Assembly: GCA_958448705.1 (NCBI GenBank)
Contig: CAUDEY010000023.1
Coordinates: 1-34,126 of the forward strand
Origin: UMGS1322 sp900550765
GTDB lineage: Bacteria > Bacillota > Clostridia > Christensenellales > QALW01
Length of the DNA: 34,126 nucleotides
Direction of reading: 5' to 3'
This document shows, in pieces, positions 16,526 to 23,463 of this stretch. The notes beneath the pieces were generated by a model, which saw nothing but the letters and a program-made list of their open reading frames with translations, did not search any database and was not told where the DNA came from. The number at the start of each line of letters is the position of its first letter. Position 1 is the stretch's first letter. The position numbers and the translations under genes are program-made.

Positions 16526-17344
16526 TTAATAGGTGAGTGTTTTTAAATAGTCAATACTGGCCTTTACTTCATCCATCGGCTCTTTGCCGGGGGTGGGGCG
16601 GTCCTGTTCCACAATAACCCACTCGGCGCCGGCCTGTTTACTGGCTGCAAGAATTGCCGGTACATTTTGCATACCGCGGCCCAAAGGGCGGAAACCAAAG
16701 GCTTCGTCGGCGGAGGCGGCCTCGGCGGGCTGAATGCCGATCAGCTCGTACATGCCTTCCACATTTTTGCCTTTTTTATAAAAATCTTTTAAATGAACGA
16801 TGGGGGCCCGGCCGGAATATTTTTTTACATATTCGCAGGGGTCTTCTCCGGCTGCGTTTACCCAGCAGGTATCCAGCTCGGTTTGCAGCAGTGCAGGCGA
16901 AACGCAGGCGTAAAGCTTATCCAAAAAATAAGTGCCGTCTGATAGGCGGACGAATTCAAAATCATGATTGTGATACAGCATGATAAGCCCGGCGTCCTTT
17001 GCCTTTTGGCATACTTCCTCTACGGTTGCAATAAGCTGCGAGTAATCGTCCGCGGTAGGGCGGATCTCTTCCGGAAGATAGGGAATTACAATATATTTGC
17101 AGCCAATTTCAGCATAGGTTTTAAATGTATCGGCAACCTCTAACATTTCCTTCAGTGCCACATGGGCTGAAATTGGTACAAGATCATATTGAGCACACAG
17201 TTGCTTGACTTCTGCTGCGGTTTTACCGCAGATACCGGCAAATTCCACCCCTTGATAGCCCATTTCGTGTACGGCTTTCAGAGTGCCTTCAAAATCAGCA
17301 GCCAGTGCGTCGCGCACAGAATACAATTGAAGACCTGTAAACAT
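16526..17344 (-). CDS. Sugar phosphate isomerase/epimerase-type TIM barrel protein (module B)
   Basis: 272 residues behind ATAGGAGGT. It has the PF01261-type barrel with motifs GYQGVEFAG (29-37), YHNHDFEF (124-131), ELDTCW with Asp158, VHLKDF with His184 and IVEQD with Glu246. These place it near the IolE/inosose dehydratase-like and 3-keto-glycoside-acting members. All metal ligands appear present, so it should be an active metal enzyme in the cytoplasm. It is the first gene of the operon and is divergent from an AraC gene. With the following oxidoreductase it repeats the pair of module A, but in reversed gene order and with only distant sequence similarity, so it is not a simple recent copy. 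Confidence 0.9.
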   Translation of the reverse strand: MFTGLQLYSVRDALAADFEGTLKAVHEMGYQGVEFAGICGKTAAEVKQLCAQYDLVPISAHVALKEMLEVADTFKTYAEIGCKYIVIPYLPEEIRPTADDYSQLIATVEEVCQKAKDAGLIMLYHNHDFEFVRLSDGTYFLDKLYACVSPALLQTELDTCWVNAAGEDPCEYVKKYSGRAPIVHLKDFYKKGKNVEGMYELIGIQPAEAASADEAFGFRPLGRGMQNVPAILAASKQAGAEWVIVEQDRPTPGKEPMDEVKASIDYLKTLTY

Positions 17345-17372
17345 TTTATACCTCCTATAATTTTATAGTTGT

Positions 17373-17401
17373 AGTATAAGACAAAATATAGTATAATTCA
17401 A
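17373..17401 (-). promoter_or_regulatory. Sigma-A promoter of the module B operon
   Basis: On the minus strand TTGAAT (17401-17396), 17 bases, TATACT (17378-17373), reading toward the isomerase start at 17344. Confidence 0.75.
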
Positions 17402-17432
17402 GACGAATATTGAAAAATATGAGACAGATTTT
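17379..17432. promoter_or_regulatory. Candidate AraC operator, three phased repeats
   Basis: AGACAAAATAT (17379), AGACGAATATT (17401) and AGACAGATTTT (17422) share the pattern AGACRRAWWWT and are spaced 22 and 21 bp, two helical turns each. The first overlaps the spacer and the second the -35 box of the module B promoter. Confidence 0.45.
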
Positions 17433-17458
17433 GCGATATTTAAAAACAGGAGTTTTTT

Positions 17459-18253
17459 ATGAGTATACAATATGAAAATAAAACAACCCCCATTCATATG
17501 ATGCGCCGGGAATACCTGAGCTGTGAAGCGCATCTGCATAAAGAAATTGAAGTTGTGTATATGATGAAGGGCCAAACAAAAGCTTATGCGGATTCGGTAG
17601 AATATCTGCTTAGCGAAGGTGATTTGTTTTTTGCGTTTCCGAATAAAGTGCATTATTATGAAACGTTTACAGAAGAGGAAAGTTATCTGCTGATTTTTTC
17701 GCCGGAGGTCTTTTTGGAATTTAAAAATGTTCTGCTGAAAAACAGCCCGGTTTACCCGGTGTTAAAAAAAGAGCAGCTGACGAGCGATATCAAAACAGCA
17801 TTGCGTAAGGCCTATAAAAAATTAAAAAGCAATGCAGATTACCACGATGAAATCTGTAAAGGCTATTTGACGGTGTTTTTAGGCGAGGTACTTCCGCTTT
17901 TTGAATATGAGCCGGTACAGAGCAGCAATACGGATATGCTTTCGGCAATGCTGGCCTATTGTATGCAGAATTATACCGATGCCATCAGTTTGGATAAAAT
18001 GGCCGCGGAACTTCACGCCAGCAAATATTATATTTCCCGCTTGTTCGGCGAAAAAATTAAAATCAGTTTTAATGATTATATCAACATGCTGCGCATCAAT
18101 GATGCCAAGGAACGCCTGCAAAAAACGGATGATTCCATTACCGAAATCGGTATTGCCGTAGGATATAATACCATACGCTCCTTTAACCGGGCCTTTTTAT
18201 CGCAGACCGGAATGCAGCCGAGGGAGTATCGGCACGCGTATAGAAAGGTGTAA
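17459..18253 (+). CDS. AraC-family transcriptional regulator (module B)
   Basis: 264 residues, preceded by CAGGAG 7 bases before the ATG. Residues 1-90 form a cupin-like sensor (EAHLHKEIEVVYMMKG, then GDLFFAFPNKVHYY). Residues about 165-262 form the double helix-turn-helix (LDKMAAELHASKYYISRLF, then ITEIGIAVGYNTIRSFNRAF) ending in GMQPREYR, as typical for the family. It is divergent from the isomerase plus oxidoreductase operon of module B and is its likely regulator. The regulators of modules A and C differ clearly in sequence, which suggests three separate inducers. Confidence 0.93.
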   Translation: MSIQYENKTTPIHMMRREYLSCEAHLHKEIEVVYMMKGQTKAYADSVEYLLSEGDLFFAFPNKVHYYETFTEEESYLLIFSPEVFLEFKNVLLKNSPVYPVLKKEQLTSDIKTALRKAYKKLKSNADYHDEICKGYLTVFLGEVLPLFEYEPVQSSNTDMLSAMLAYCMQNYTDAISLDKMAAELHASKYYISRLFGEKIKISFNDYINMLRINDAKERLQKTDDSITEIGIAVGYNTIRSFNRAFLSQTGMQPREYRHAYRKV

Positions 18254-18256
18254 AGC

Positions 18257-18284
18257 AAAACCGCACGGTTACGTGCGGTTTTTT
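18257..18284. terminator. Bidirectional terminator overlapping the XRE gene end
   Basis: AAAACCGCAC (18257-18266) pairs with GTGCGGTTTT (18273-18282), loop GGTTAC. The last codons of the XRE gene on the other strand (KNRT and stop, 18269-18283) form one arm, so the convergent genes share it. Confidence 0.9.
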
Positions 18285-18514
18285 AATTGTTCTTCTATTC
18301 TTTTTACAATGTCGCTCATGTTCATGTTTAAAGCGATACTGATGCGGTACAGGGTTTCCATGGTGGGTTTGCGTTCACCGCGCTCAATTGCGCTTAAATG
18401 CGTGCGGCCGATATCGGCCAGGCCGCTTAAAACTTCTTGCGAAATCCCTTTTTCTTTTCGGCAGTTTGCCAACACTTCACCGACGATTTTTGAATCCAGA
18501 AAAAACTCCGCCAT
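18269..18514 (-). CDS. XRE-family helix-turn-helix regulator
   Basis: 81 residues, GAGGTG ahead of the ATG. Almost the whole protein is one HTH_3 domain (about 8-68): LANCRKEKGISQEVLSGLAD as helices 1-2, then RTHLSAIERGERKPTMETLY as recognition helix and turn. No effector domain, so it likely acts as a small dimeric repressor. It is divergent from the membrane-protein and DUF5067-like gene pair and probably controls it and itself through the repeats at 18560-18590. Confidence 0.9.
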   Translation of the reverse strand: MAEFFLDSKIVGEVLANCRKEKGISQEVLSGLADIGRTHLSAIERGERKPTMETLYRISIALNMNMSDIVKRIEEQLKNRT

Positions 18515-18533
18515 AGCAACACCTCATTTGGTA

Positions 18534-18562
18534 TTGTATGATATTTCTTAAAATGTTATGAA
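18534..18562 (-). promoter_or_regulatory. Probable promoter of the XRE gene
   Basis: On the minus strand TTCATA (18562-18557), 17 bases, TACAAT (18539-18534). The -35 is weak and overlaps the first GAATACAT repeat. Confidence 0.45.
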
Positions 18563-18590
18563 TACATATGTTGACAAAAGAATACATTTG
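18560..18590. promoter_or_regulatory. Candidate XRE operator, two direct repeats
   Basis: GAATACATATG (18560-18570) and GAATACATTTG (18580-18590) lie 20 bp apart on either side of the -35 box of the plus-strand promoter. The first also overlaps the XRE promoter, so one bound repressor could close both. Confidence 0.5.
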
Positions 18591-18599
18591 TGTTATATT
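18571..18599 (+). promoter_or_regulatory. Sigma-A promoter of the membrane protein gene
   Basis: TTGACA (18571-18576), 17 bases, TATATT (18594-18599). It shows that an ATG at 18568 upstream of it cannot be the gene start. Confidence 0.8.
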
Positions 18600-18631
18600 G
18601 CTTGTAGAGAAAAAAGAGAGTAATAAAAAGT

Positions 18632-19051
18632 GTGAAAAAGAATTCAATAAAAAATTTTTGTATTTTACATTGTGCGTTTTCGCTTTTTATAGGATTTTTT
18701 ATTTATTTGTTTTTGCGCAGCGATACGTATATCCATCAATTTATTTATTTTTTTATAGAATTGCCGAATTTTGATGATATGCAAAATGCGCTGTTTGTAT
18801 TTTTAAAATATTACTTTGTTGATGCTCTTTGGTGTTATGCACTGTTTTTTGCATTGGCAGCTGTGTGGCTGCATCAAAAGAAAGATATCTTTTTGATTTT
18901 TATATGCTGCGCATTATATGGAATTGTATGGGAGCTGCTTCAGGCCGGAAAATTTATAACAGGAACTTTTGATGTTATAGATATTCTAATGTATCTTACA
19001 GCGGATACCGTAGCTGTTTGGATAATAAAAAATAAAGTAACGGAGGAATAA
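18632..19051 (+). CDS. Small VanZ-like membrane protein
   Basis: 139 residues with a GTG start at 18632; the ribosome binding site is poor (AGAGAG about 10 bases upstream). Three to four membrane segments are visible, at about 10-32, 50-75, 78-95 and 118-135. The end, GIVWELLQAGKFITGTFDVI followed by DILMYLTAD, has the E-LQ...GTFD-xDI pattern of VanZ-like proteins, although the protein is short for that family. It is followed after 3 bases by the DUF5067-like gene, so the two form an operon. The function is not known; VanZ itself gives low-level teicoplanin resistance, but most relatives are uncharacterised. Confidence 0.7.
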   Translation: MKKNSIKNFCILHCAFSLFIGFFIYLFLRSDTYIHQFIYFFIELPNFDDMQNALFVFLKYYFVDALWCYALFFALAAVWLHQKKDIFLIFICCALYGIVWELLQAGKFITGTFDVIDILMYLTADTVAVWIIKNKVTEE

Positions 19052-19054
19052 AAA

Positions 19055-19636
19055 ATGAAAAAAATGAGTCAGGTGGTAGTTACAATTATTTTGCTGTCGG
19101 TGTTTGGAATTTTGGCGCTGGGAAGTGGCAACACCAATACAAGTGGAGAAATCAATCAAGGAGAGGGAAATGTGGATGGTGTAATCGATGATACTGCGGG
19201 AAGTGGCAACACCAATACAAGTGGAGAAATCAATCAAGGAGAGGGAAATGTGGATGGTGTAATCGATGATACTGCTTTAGGCGATTGTTCTATTGAAATA
19301 AAAAGTTGCAGACTTGCAAAGGATTATGAAGGAGAAAACGTTGTGATTGTAACATACGGTTATACCAATCATAGTGATACTCCCACTGCGTTTAATATTG
19401 CTGTATCAGATAATGTATATCAAGATGGCGTTGGGTTAAATAAAAGTTATGTTTTAGAGGAAAATGCTGCGTATAATAGTGAAAATCAAAGTAAGGAGAT
19501 TAAGAAAGATGTTACGTTAGAGGTTGAAGTTGCCTATAAATTGAATAATACAACTTCGGATATTACTGTGGAAGTGAAAGAATTTATAAGTTTTAATAAA
19601 AAGGTAATTAGTAAGAGCTTTAAAATTACGCAATGA
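19055..19636 (+). CDS. Secreted DUF5067-like protein with internal tandem duplication
   Basis: 193 residues; GGAGG lies upstream of the ATG at 19055. Residues 1-23 are a signal sequence or membrane anchor (VVVTIILLSVFGILALG). The position where related lipoproteins have the lipobox Cys holds Ser (LALGS), so lipidation is not expected. Residues 23-48 and 49-74 are two identical 26-residue units, GSGNTNTSGEINQGEG plus NVDGVIDDTA, rich in Gly, Asn and Asp. Residues about 75-193 form an immunoglobulin-like beta domain of the DUF5067 type (VVIVTYGYTNHSDTPTAF). It is likely an extracellular or surface protein of unknown function, expressed with the membrane protein before it. Confidence 0.75.
   Translation: MKKMSQVVVTIILLSVFGILALGSGNTNTSGEINQGEGNVDGVIDDTAGSGNTNTSGEINQGEGNVDGVIDDTALGDCSIEIKSCRLAKDYEGENVVIVTYGYTNHSDTPTAFNIAVSDNVYQDGVGLNKSYVLEENAAYNSENQSKEIKKDVTLEVEVAYKLNNTTSDITVEVKEFISFNKKVISKSFKITQ
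19121..19276 (+). repeat. Perfect 78-bp tandem duplication (two copies)
   Basis: 19121-19198 and 19199-19276 differ only at the last base. The unit is 26 codons, so the frame is kept. Identity at silent positions means the duplication is recent. Confidence 0.95.
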
Positions 19637-19661
19637 AAGTATATTTTTATATTGAAAGATT

Positions 19662-19691
19662 AAAAATGCCCGTGATATCACGGGCATTTTT
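19662..19691. terminator. Bidirectional terminator, perfect palindrome
   Basis: AAAAATGCCCGTGATATCAC continuing into GGGCATTTTT is a perfect 30-base palindrome with A and T flanks, between the convergent DUF5067-like gene and the module C minus-strand operon. Confidence 0.93.
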
Positions 19692-19697
19692 GATTTT

Positions 19698-20687
19698 TTA
19701 AATAAACGGCCGTCTGTCCAGCACTAATTTTAAAGGCTTGGAAGTAATGATTTTTCCCGGCAGGGCGGACTGCAGTTCTGCCAGACAGCAGATGGTGCCG
19801 AACAGGCAGTGCAGGTCGTTAAAGGCTTCGTCCCTTTCGTAATCAATGGCGAGCACCATTTGGATATATTTTTCCGCAAAATCCTCCAGGGCAGCTTTGG
19901 CTTCGTAAAATTTATGGGGTGTCTGCCGCATGGCGCGGGTCAGGCAGTAGACTACGTCCACATCAATGAAGCCGCAGTGGCGCAGCATACCGGATTTATC
20001 CGGGTCGATTAAAAGATGCAGGCAGGAATCGATGATTTTATCCGGATATTTTAAGGGGCGATGTTCGGCTTCGTGGTTGAATAGATAGTGGAAGCCGCCG
20101 GCCATGTATTGATACAGCGGTGCCTGCTTTTCTTCACCAAAGAAGAAAAAGCCCGTTTCTTCGTCGGTATGCGCAGAAAACCAATCAAAATACCAATCTT
20201 TCCATTCCAACCCAACCATATCGGTGTTAGTCAGGCAGGGGAGGATTCCGGCGCCCTTATGGGACTGCGGCCAAGGATTCTGCCAGTCTACTTCCTTTTC
20301 CAAAAGCTCGTAAAGACCGGCTTTTGTCGTATACTTTTCAAGAGCAAAGCACTTATAAAGCGGCTTTGCGTCAAAGAGCTCCAGCGCGGCGGTGCAGTGG
20401 GCCGTTGTATGAATGGTGTGATGCGTAGGTTCGCTGTAAAGACCGGTTTCTGCATTTTGCAGGCTTTGCAGGGTCTGTATCCAGGCTGCGCGCTCCTCAG
20501 GAGCAGAGGGGAAGGAGCCGATACTGTAAAGAATATTCGCCGCGTCAGCGCAGCCGTATTCATTCAGGCCTAAATTTCGGTTTTCACCCCACAGCCAGCG
20601 GGCGTATTCGCCGGGCTTTCCTAAATTGTGTTTTTGTACGCATTGCAGCGTTTGGGCGATAAAACTATCCAAATTGATGCGGTTCAT
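19698..20687 (-). CDS. Conserved helical (alpha/alpha-toroid-like) protein, function unknown
   Basis: About 329 residues. The frame extends to a GTG at 20696, but AAAGGAG stands 8 bases before the ATG at 20687, and that ATG overlaps the stop of the gene before it as ATGA, so 20687 is the start. The sequence is a string of amphipathic helices with Trp, His and Cys clusters: GYARWLWG-like start, HHTIHTTAHCTAALELF at about 85-101, WQNPWPQSHKGAGI at about 135-148, and GFIDVDVVYCLTRAM at about 238-252. It resembles the alpha/alpha barrels of glycoside hydrolases or terpene-cyclase-like folds, but I recognise no family. Last gene of the operon with an isomerase and a 2-hydroxyacid dehydrogenase, so a role in the same carbohydrate pathway is inferred. 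Confidence 0.7.
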   Translation of the reverse strand: MNRINLDSFIAQTLQCVQKHNLGKPGEYARWLWGENRNLGLNEYGCADAANILYSIGSFPSAPEERAAWIQTLQSLQNAETGLYSEPTHHTIHTTAHCTAALELFDAKPLYKCFALEKYTTKAGLYELLEKEVDWQNPWPQSHKGAGILPCLTNTDMVGLEWKDWYFDWFSAHTDEETGFFFFGEEKQAPLYQYMAGGFHYLFNHEAEHRPLKYPDKIIDSCLHLLIDPDKSGMLRHCGFIDVDVVYCLTRAMRQTPHKFYEAKAALEDFAEKYIQMVLAIDYERDEAFNDLHCLFGTICCLAELQSALPGKIITSKPLKLVLDRRPFI

Positions 20688-21424
20688 TTCAGCCACTCCT
20701 TTAATTCTTTTGCTGTTTCGTTTAAGGATTCAATACGGCCGTCGTGCATAAATTCAAGCATATAGTGGATGTCTCCGCGTGTACTCAAGCGCTTTATATA
20801 TTCAGCCCATTCATTTCTACCCTGGGCGAGCGGAAAATGCTTTTCTCTTTCCCAGGAGAAGACATGTACGCTGCAAATATGGGGAAGCAGTGCCTCTAAT
20901 GCGTCAATATTATAGGAAAAACAACGGAATTGGTTTGGCTGCCAGAACATTTTCAGGTTTTGACGGGAAACATCGTGCAGGAACTGGAGCGTCATATGGT
21001 ATTCATCGGTGATAGAGGACCCATGGCATTCCAGACAAATTGTTCGGTCGGGGGCTGCGTCGCAGATGCGCTGCGCGTCGGCAACCAGGGCATCATATTC
21101 AGCTGTCGTGAGAGAATCGCTGCTCTTTTTGCCGCCCCAAACACGGATCAGCGGCGCGCCGAGGGCACGGGCAGAATTTCGTACGTCCTCCCAAAGCGAC
21201 GGCTCACTTTCACGGATGAAATAGTAGGATCCGTATTCGGGAATGGAAATACCAGCGTTTTCGCATAACGCCCGTATTTCCTCGGCACGGGATACATTCC
21301 CGTGGGGAACGTGTACATCACCGCCCCATTCAATGGCGTTTAAGCCGGCGTTCTTTACGGCCTCAATGATTTCTTCTGCCGTGCGGTTCCGGAAAGATAT
21401 AGAAACAAGACCGATATTTTTCAT
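20684..21424 (-). CDS. Sugar phosphate isomerase/epimerase-type TIM barrel protein (module C)
   Basis: 246 residues, AAGGAG 8 bases before ATG. Motifs of the PF01261 barrel: NAGLNAIEWGGDVHVPHG (25-42), IRVWGGKK (93-100), ICLECHG with Glu132, HVFSW with His187 and MLEFMHDG with Glu224. Where modules A and B have the metal-binding Asp (NLDPAN, ELDTCW), this protein has WQPNQF (161-166), so one ligand is Gln or Asn. It may bind metal differently or have a changed reaction. It is the third gene of the operon AraC, dehydrogenase, isomerase, helical protein; the following gene starts within its stop codon. Confidence 0.88.
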   Translation of the reverse strand: MKNIGLVSISFRNRTAEEIIEAVKNAGLNAIEWGGDVHVPHGNVSRAEEIRALCENAGISIPEYGSYYFIRESEPSLWEDVRNSARALGAPLIRVWGGKKSSDSLTTAEYDALVADAQRICDAAPDRTICLECHGSSITDEYHMTLQFLHDVSRQNLKMFWQPNQFRCFSYNIDALEALLPHICSVHVFSWEREKHFPLAQGRNEWAEYIKRLSTRGDIHYMLEFMHDGRIESLNETAKELKEWLK

Positions 21425-21437
21425 TTTTATTCTCCTT

Positions 21438-22436
21438 TTATGCCATTGTTTCCAGCATTTTTAAGGTAACCTCGTATTCGCAGGGGGCGTTTTGCTGCAC
21501 TTTTATAAACTGGTCTTTCATATATTCGCCCATGCGTGCTACTTCCTGTCCGGCGGAGCCGGCGATATGGGGGGTAAGAAATACGTTGGGCAGGGTGTAA
21601 AGCTCGCTGTCTGCTTCCGGCGGTTCGGGATCCGTCACATCTAAAACGGCCGTTATATCCGGGTTTTGCTTCAGTACGGCTATTAGATCCTTCTCTACCA
21701 CCTGGGCGCCGCGGCCGGTGTTGATAAAGGTGGCGTTTTTCTTCATTTTTTGGAAGCAGGCGGCGTTTAACATGCCCACCGTCTGCGGCAGGTTGGCCAC
21801 ATGGTTGGAAATTGTTTGGCAGGAGGAAAAGAGGTCCTCCAGGGAAACCTTGGTTGCCTTGAGTTCTTTTGCCGCTTCATCCGAGAGGAAGGGGTCGTAT
21901 ACTAAAACGTTGAGGTTATAGTCGGCCAGGCGGCGAATTACCATTTTGCCGATCATTCCGGCGCCGATAATACCTACATTGCAGCCGTAATTTCCAGGCA
22001 TGGAGCCAAAGTATGCAGCCGCGTTTGCGCGGGTTTCTTGGCTAATAAAGCGGGAACAGGCCTGAAAAAAGCCCTTGTTGGCCAAAAGAATCTGCGCTAC
22101 GGTATATTCTGCTACGGGGACGGCGTTCGCGCCCCAGGCAGAGAATACCCGAACACCGCTGTTTAAAAATTCTCGGGCAAAGTATTGTACCGAGCCGGCT
22201 CCATAAAATACGGCTTTCAGCTTCGGCAGGCAGCGTCTGATTTCCTCCTGGGTAAAGTAATCCATACCCCAGGTGGTAAAAATGTATGCGGTATCTGCAT
22301 AGGTTTCATGGGCTTGCAGAATTTCCTTTTTGGATACCGGCCGTATAACCAATTCGGCATTTTTTTGCAAAAAATCAATTATTTCGGGGGAATAAACTTG
22401 AAACAGTGCATTTCCGCCCATCAAAATACTTTTCAT
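21438..22436 (-). CDS. D-isomer-specific 2-hydroxyacid dehydrogenase
   Basis: 332 residues. The frame extends to 22487, but the ATG at 22436-22434 has AAAGGAT upstream and overlaps the stop of the AraC gene as ATGA, so it is the start. The NAD-binding motif is GIIGAGMIG (155-163). The catalytic residues of the family are all present: Arg242 (NTGRGA), Glu271 (DVTDPEPPE) and His290 (LTPHIAGS). The enzyme should reduce a 2-keto acid to a D-2-hydroxyacid, or the reverse, with NAD(H). In sugar-acid clusters such enzymes commonly act on glyoxylate, hydroxypyruvate or 2-keto-gluconate. It is tightly coupled to the regulator before it and the isomerase after it. Confidence 0.92.
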   Translation of the reverse strand: MKSILMGGNALFQVYSPEIIDFLQKNAELVIRPVSKKEILQAHETYADTAYIFTTWGMDYFTQEEIRRCLPKLKAVFYGAGSVQYFAREFLNSGVRVFSAWGANAVPVAEYTVAQILLANKGFFQACSRFISQETRANAAAYFGSMPGNYGCNVGIIGAGMIGKMVIRRLADYNLNVLVYDPFLSDEAAKELKATKVSLEDLFSSCQTISNHVANLPQTVGMLNAACFQKMKKNATFINTGRGAQVVEKDLIAVLKQNPDITAVLDVTDPEPPEADSELYTLPNVFLTPHIAGSAGQEVARMGEYMKDQFIKVQQNAPCEYEVTLKMLETMA

Positions 22437-23263
22437 AGAGAGATCCTTTCTGTTTGCTGATGTTTTCTGTATTCCAGCGGGGAACATGCCATTTCCCGCT
22501 TAAACAGCCTTGAAAAATTACTACTGTCGGAAAAGCCGGTAGCGTATACGATCTCGGTTACTGACATGTCTGTTTCGCTCAGCAGCTGCCGTGAAACGGA
22601 AAGCCGGCACATTGTAAGGTACTGCATAATAGAGTATCCCGTTACGGATTTAAACAGATGAGAAAGATAACACGGACTCATATGATATTCCTCTGCAAGC
22701 AGCTGCAAGGAAAACTTTTCCTGATAGTTTTGCTCAAAACGGCACTGAATCTTCCAGATGATTGAAATGCTTTTATTATTTTCGGAACTGAACAGAGCCG
22801 GATTTTGCCGGTATATTAAAATCAGCAATTCGCATAATAACGACGCCTGCCGTTCGGCAGAATAGGGCAGACCGGCTTCTTGTTCGGCAACGCAGGCTTT
22901 AAAGATTCTGTCGGCTTCAGCCTCAAAAGGAGCAGCATTCAGTACGTGGCAAAAATCTTCATGTCGGTTGGAAAGCAGTGTTAACAAGGTATAATCGCGA
23001 ATCAGCGATCCGGCGCCCGCGGGTGAAATACAAAGGTAATATCGCTTATATGCGTTTCCGGTAACCTTTAGGGAGTGCTGTTCCAGCTTGCTGACAAAGA
23101 TAAGCGACGGCCCTTTGGCATCGTATTGCTTTTCTCCGATAGCTACTTTTAAGCTGCCTTCTTTTAAGTAAATGATCTCATAACAGTTATGAGCATGAGG
23201 GGCAAAATCATTGACCTCGGATAAATATTTTGCATTTTCTATTAGTGAATTGCTCAAATTCAT
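22433..23263 (-). CDS. AraC-family transcriptional regulator (module C)
   Basis: About 276 residues. The start is uncertain: GAGGAG lies directly before a GTG (23266) and ATG (23263), while TTG at 23257 has the better distance of about 8 bases. Residues about 15-90 form a cupin-like sensor (DFAPHAHNCYEIIYLKEG); residues about 172-270 form the double helix-turn-helix (LQLLAEEYHMSPCYLSHLF, then VTEIVYATGFSDSSNFSRLF). Its stop overlaps the dehydrogenase start by 4 bases, so unlike in modules A and B the regulator is the first gene of the operon. The other operon of the module is divergent, so both can be controlled from the repeats at 23303-23389. Confidence 0.92.
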   Translation of the reverse strand: MNLSNSLIENAKYLSEVNDFAPHAHNCYEIIYLKEGSLKVAIGEKQYDAKGPSLIFVSKLEQHSLKVTGNAYKRYYLCISPAGAGSLIRDYTLLTLLSNRHEDFCHVLNAAPFEAEADRIFKACVAEQEAGLPYSAERQASLLCELLILIYRQNPALFSSENNKSISIIWKIQCRFEQNYQEKFSLQLLAEEYHMSPCYLSHLFKSVTGYSIMQYLTMCRLSVSRQLLSETDMSVTEIVYATGFSDSSNFSRLFKREMACSPLEYRKHQQTERISL

Positions 23264-23302
23264 CACTCCTCAACTATTTTAGTTTGATAAAAATGAATTT
23301 GC

Positions 23303-23389
23303 TATGTAAATATTGCGGGAAAATCAATCTTAAAACAAGATTTACATATTCATTATAACATGAAAGTAAAAAATAGCAAGATTTACATA
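23303..23389. promoter_or_regulatory. Candidate AraC operator, three copies of CAAGATTTACATA
   Basis: CAAGATTTACATA is found exactly at 23336-23348 and 23377-23389 (41 bp apart, about four helical turns) and inverted with one mismatch at 23303-23315. One copy overlaps the -35 box of the AraC promoter and one lies just after its -10. Seen from the opposite promoter, the 23377 copy lies about 20 bases upstream of the -35. Confidence 0.65.
23352..23379 (-). promoter_or_regulatory. Promoter of the AraC/dehydrogenase operon
   Basis: On the minus strand TTGCTA (23379-23374), 16 bases, TATAAT (23357-23352). Confidence 0.6.
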
Positions 23390-23408
23390 AAAGAAAACAA
23401 AAAAATAA

Positions 23409-23438
23409 TTGAAATGATTTCATAAAATACGGTATTAT
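23409..23438 (+). promoter_or_regulatory. Promoter of the OYE operon
   Basis: TTGAAA (23409-23414), 18 bases, TATTAT (23433-23438). The -10 covers the ATG at 23437, so that codon cannot be the gene start. Confidence 0.6.
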
Positions 23439-23463
23439 GATTGCTAGAGGTGAATTGAAGAGC

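Noticed and set aside
18568..18774. ATG at 18568 as start of a 68-residue protein
   Set aside because: It lies upstream of the -10 and overlaps the operator and -35 region of the promoter at 18571-18599; the membrane protein frame at 18632 explains the region.
19121..19276. CRISPR-like repeat
   Set aside because: Only two directly adjacent copies without spacers, inside a coding frame; it is a tandem duplication.
23437..23463. ATG 23437 as start of the OYE
   Set aside because: The codon overlaps the -10 box of the operon promoter, so it would not be in the transcript.
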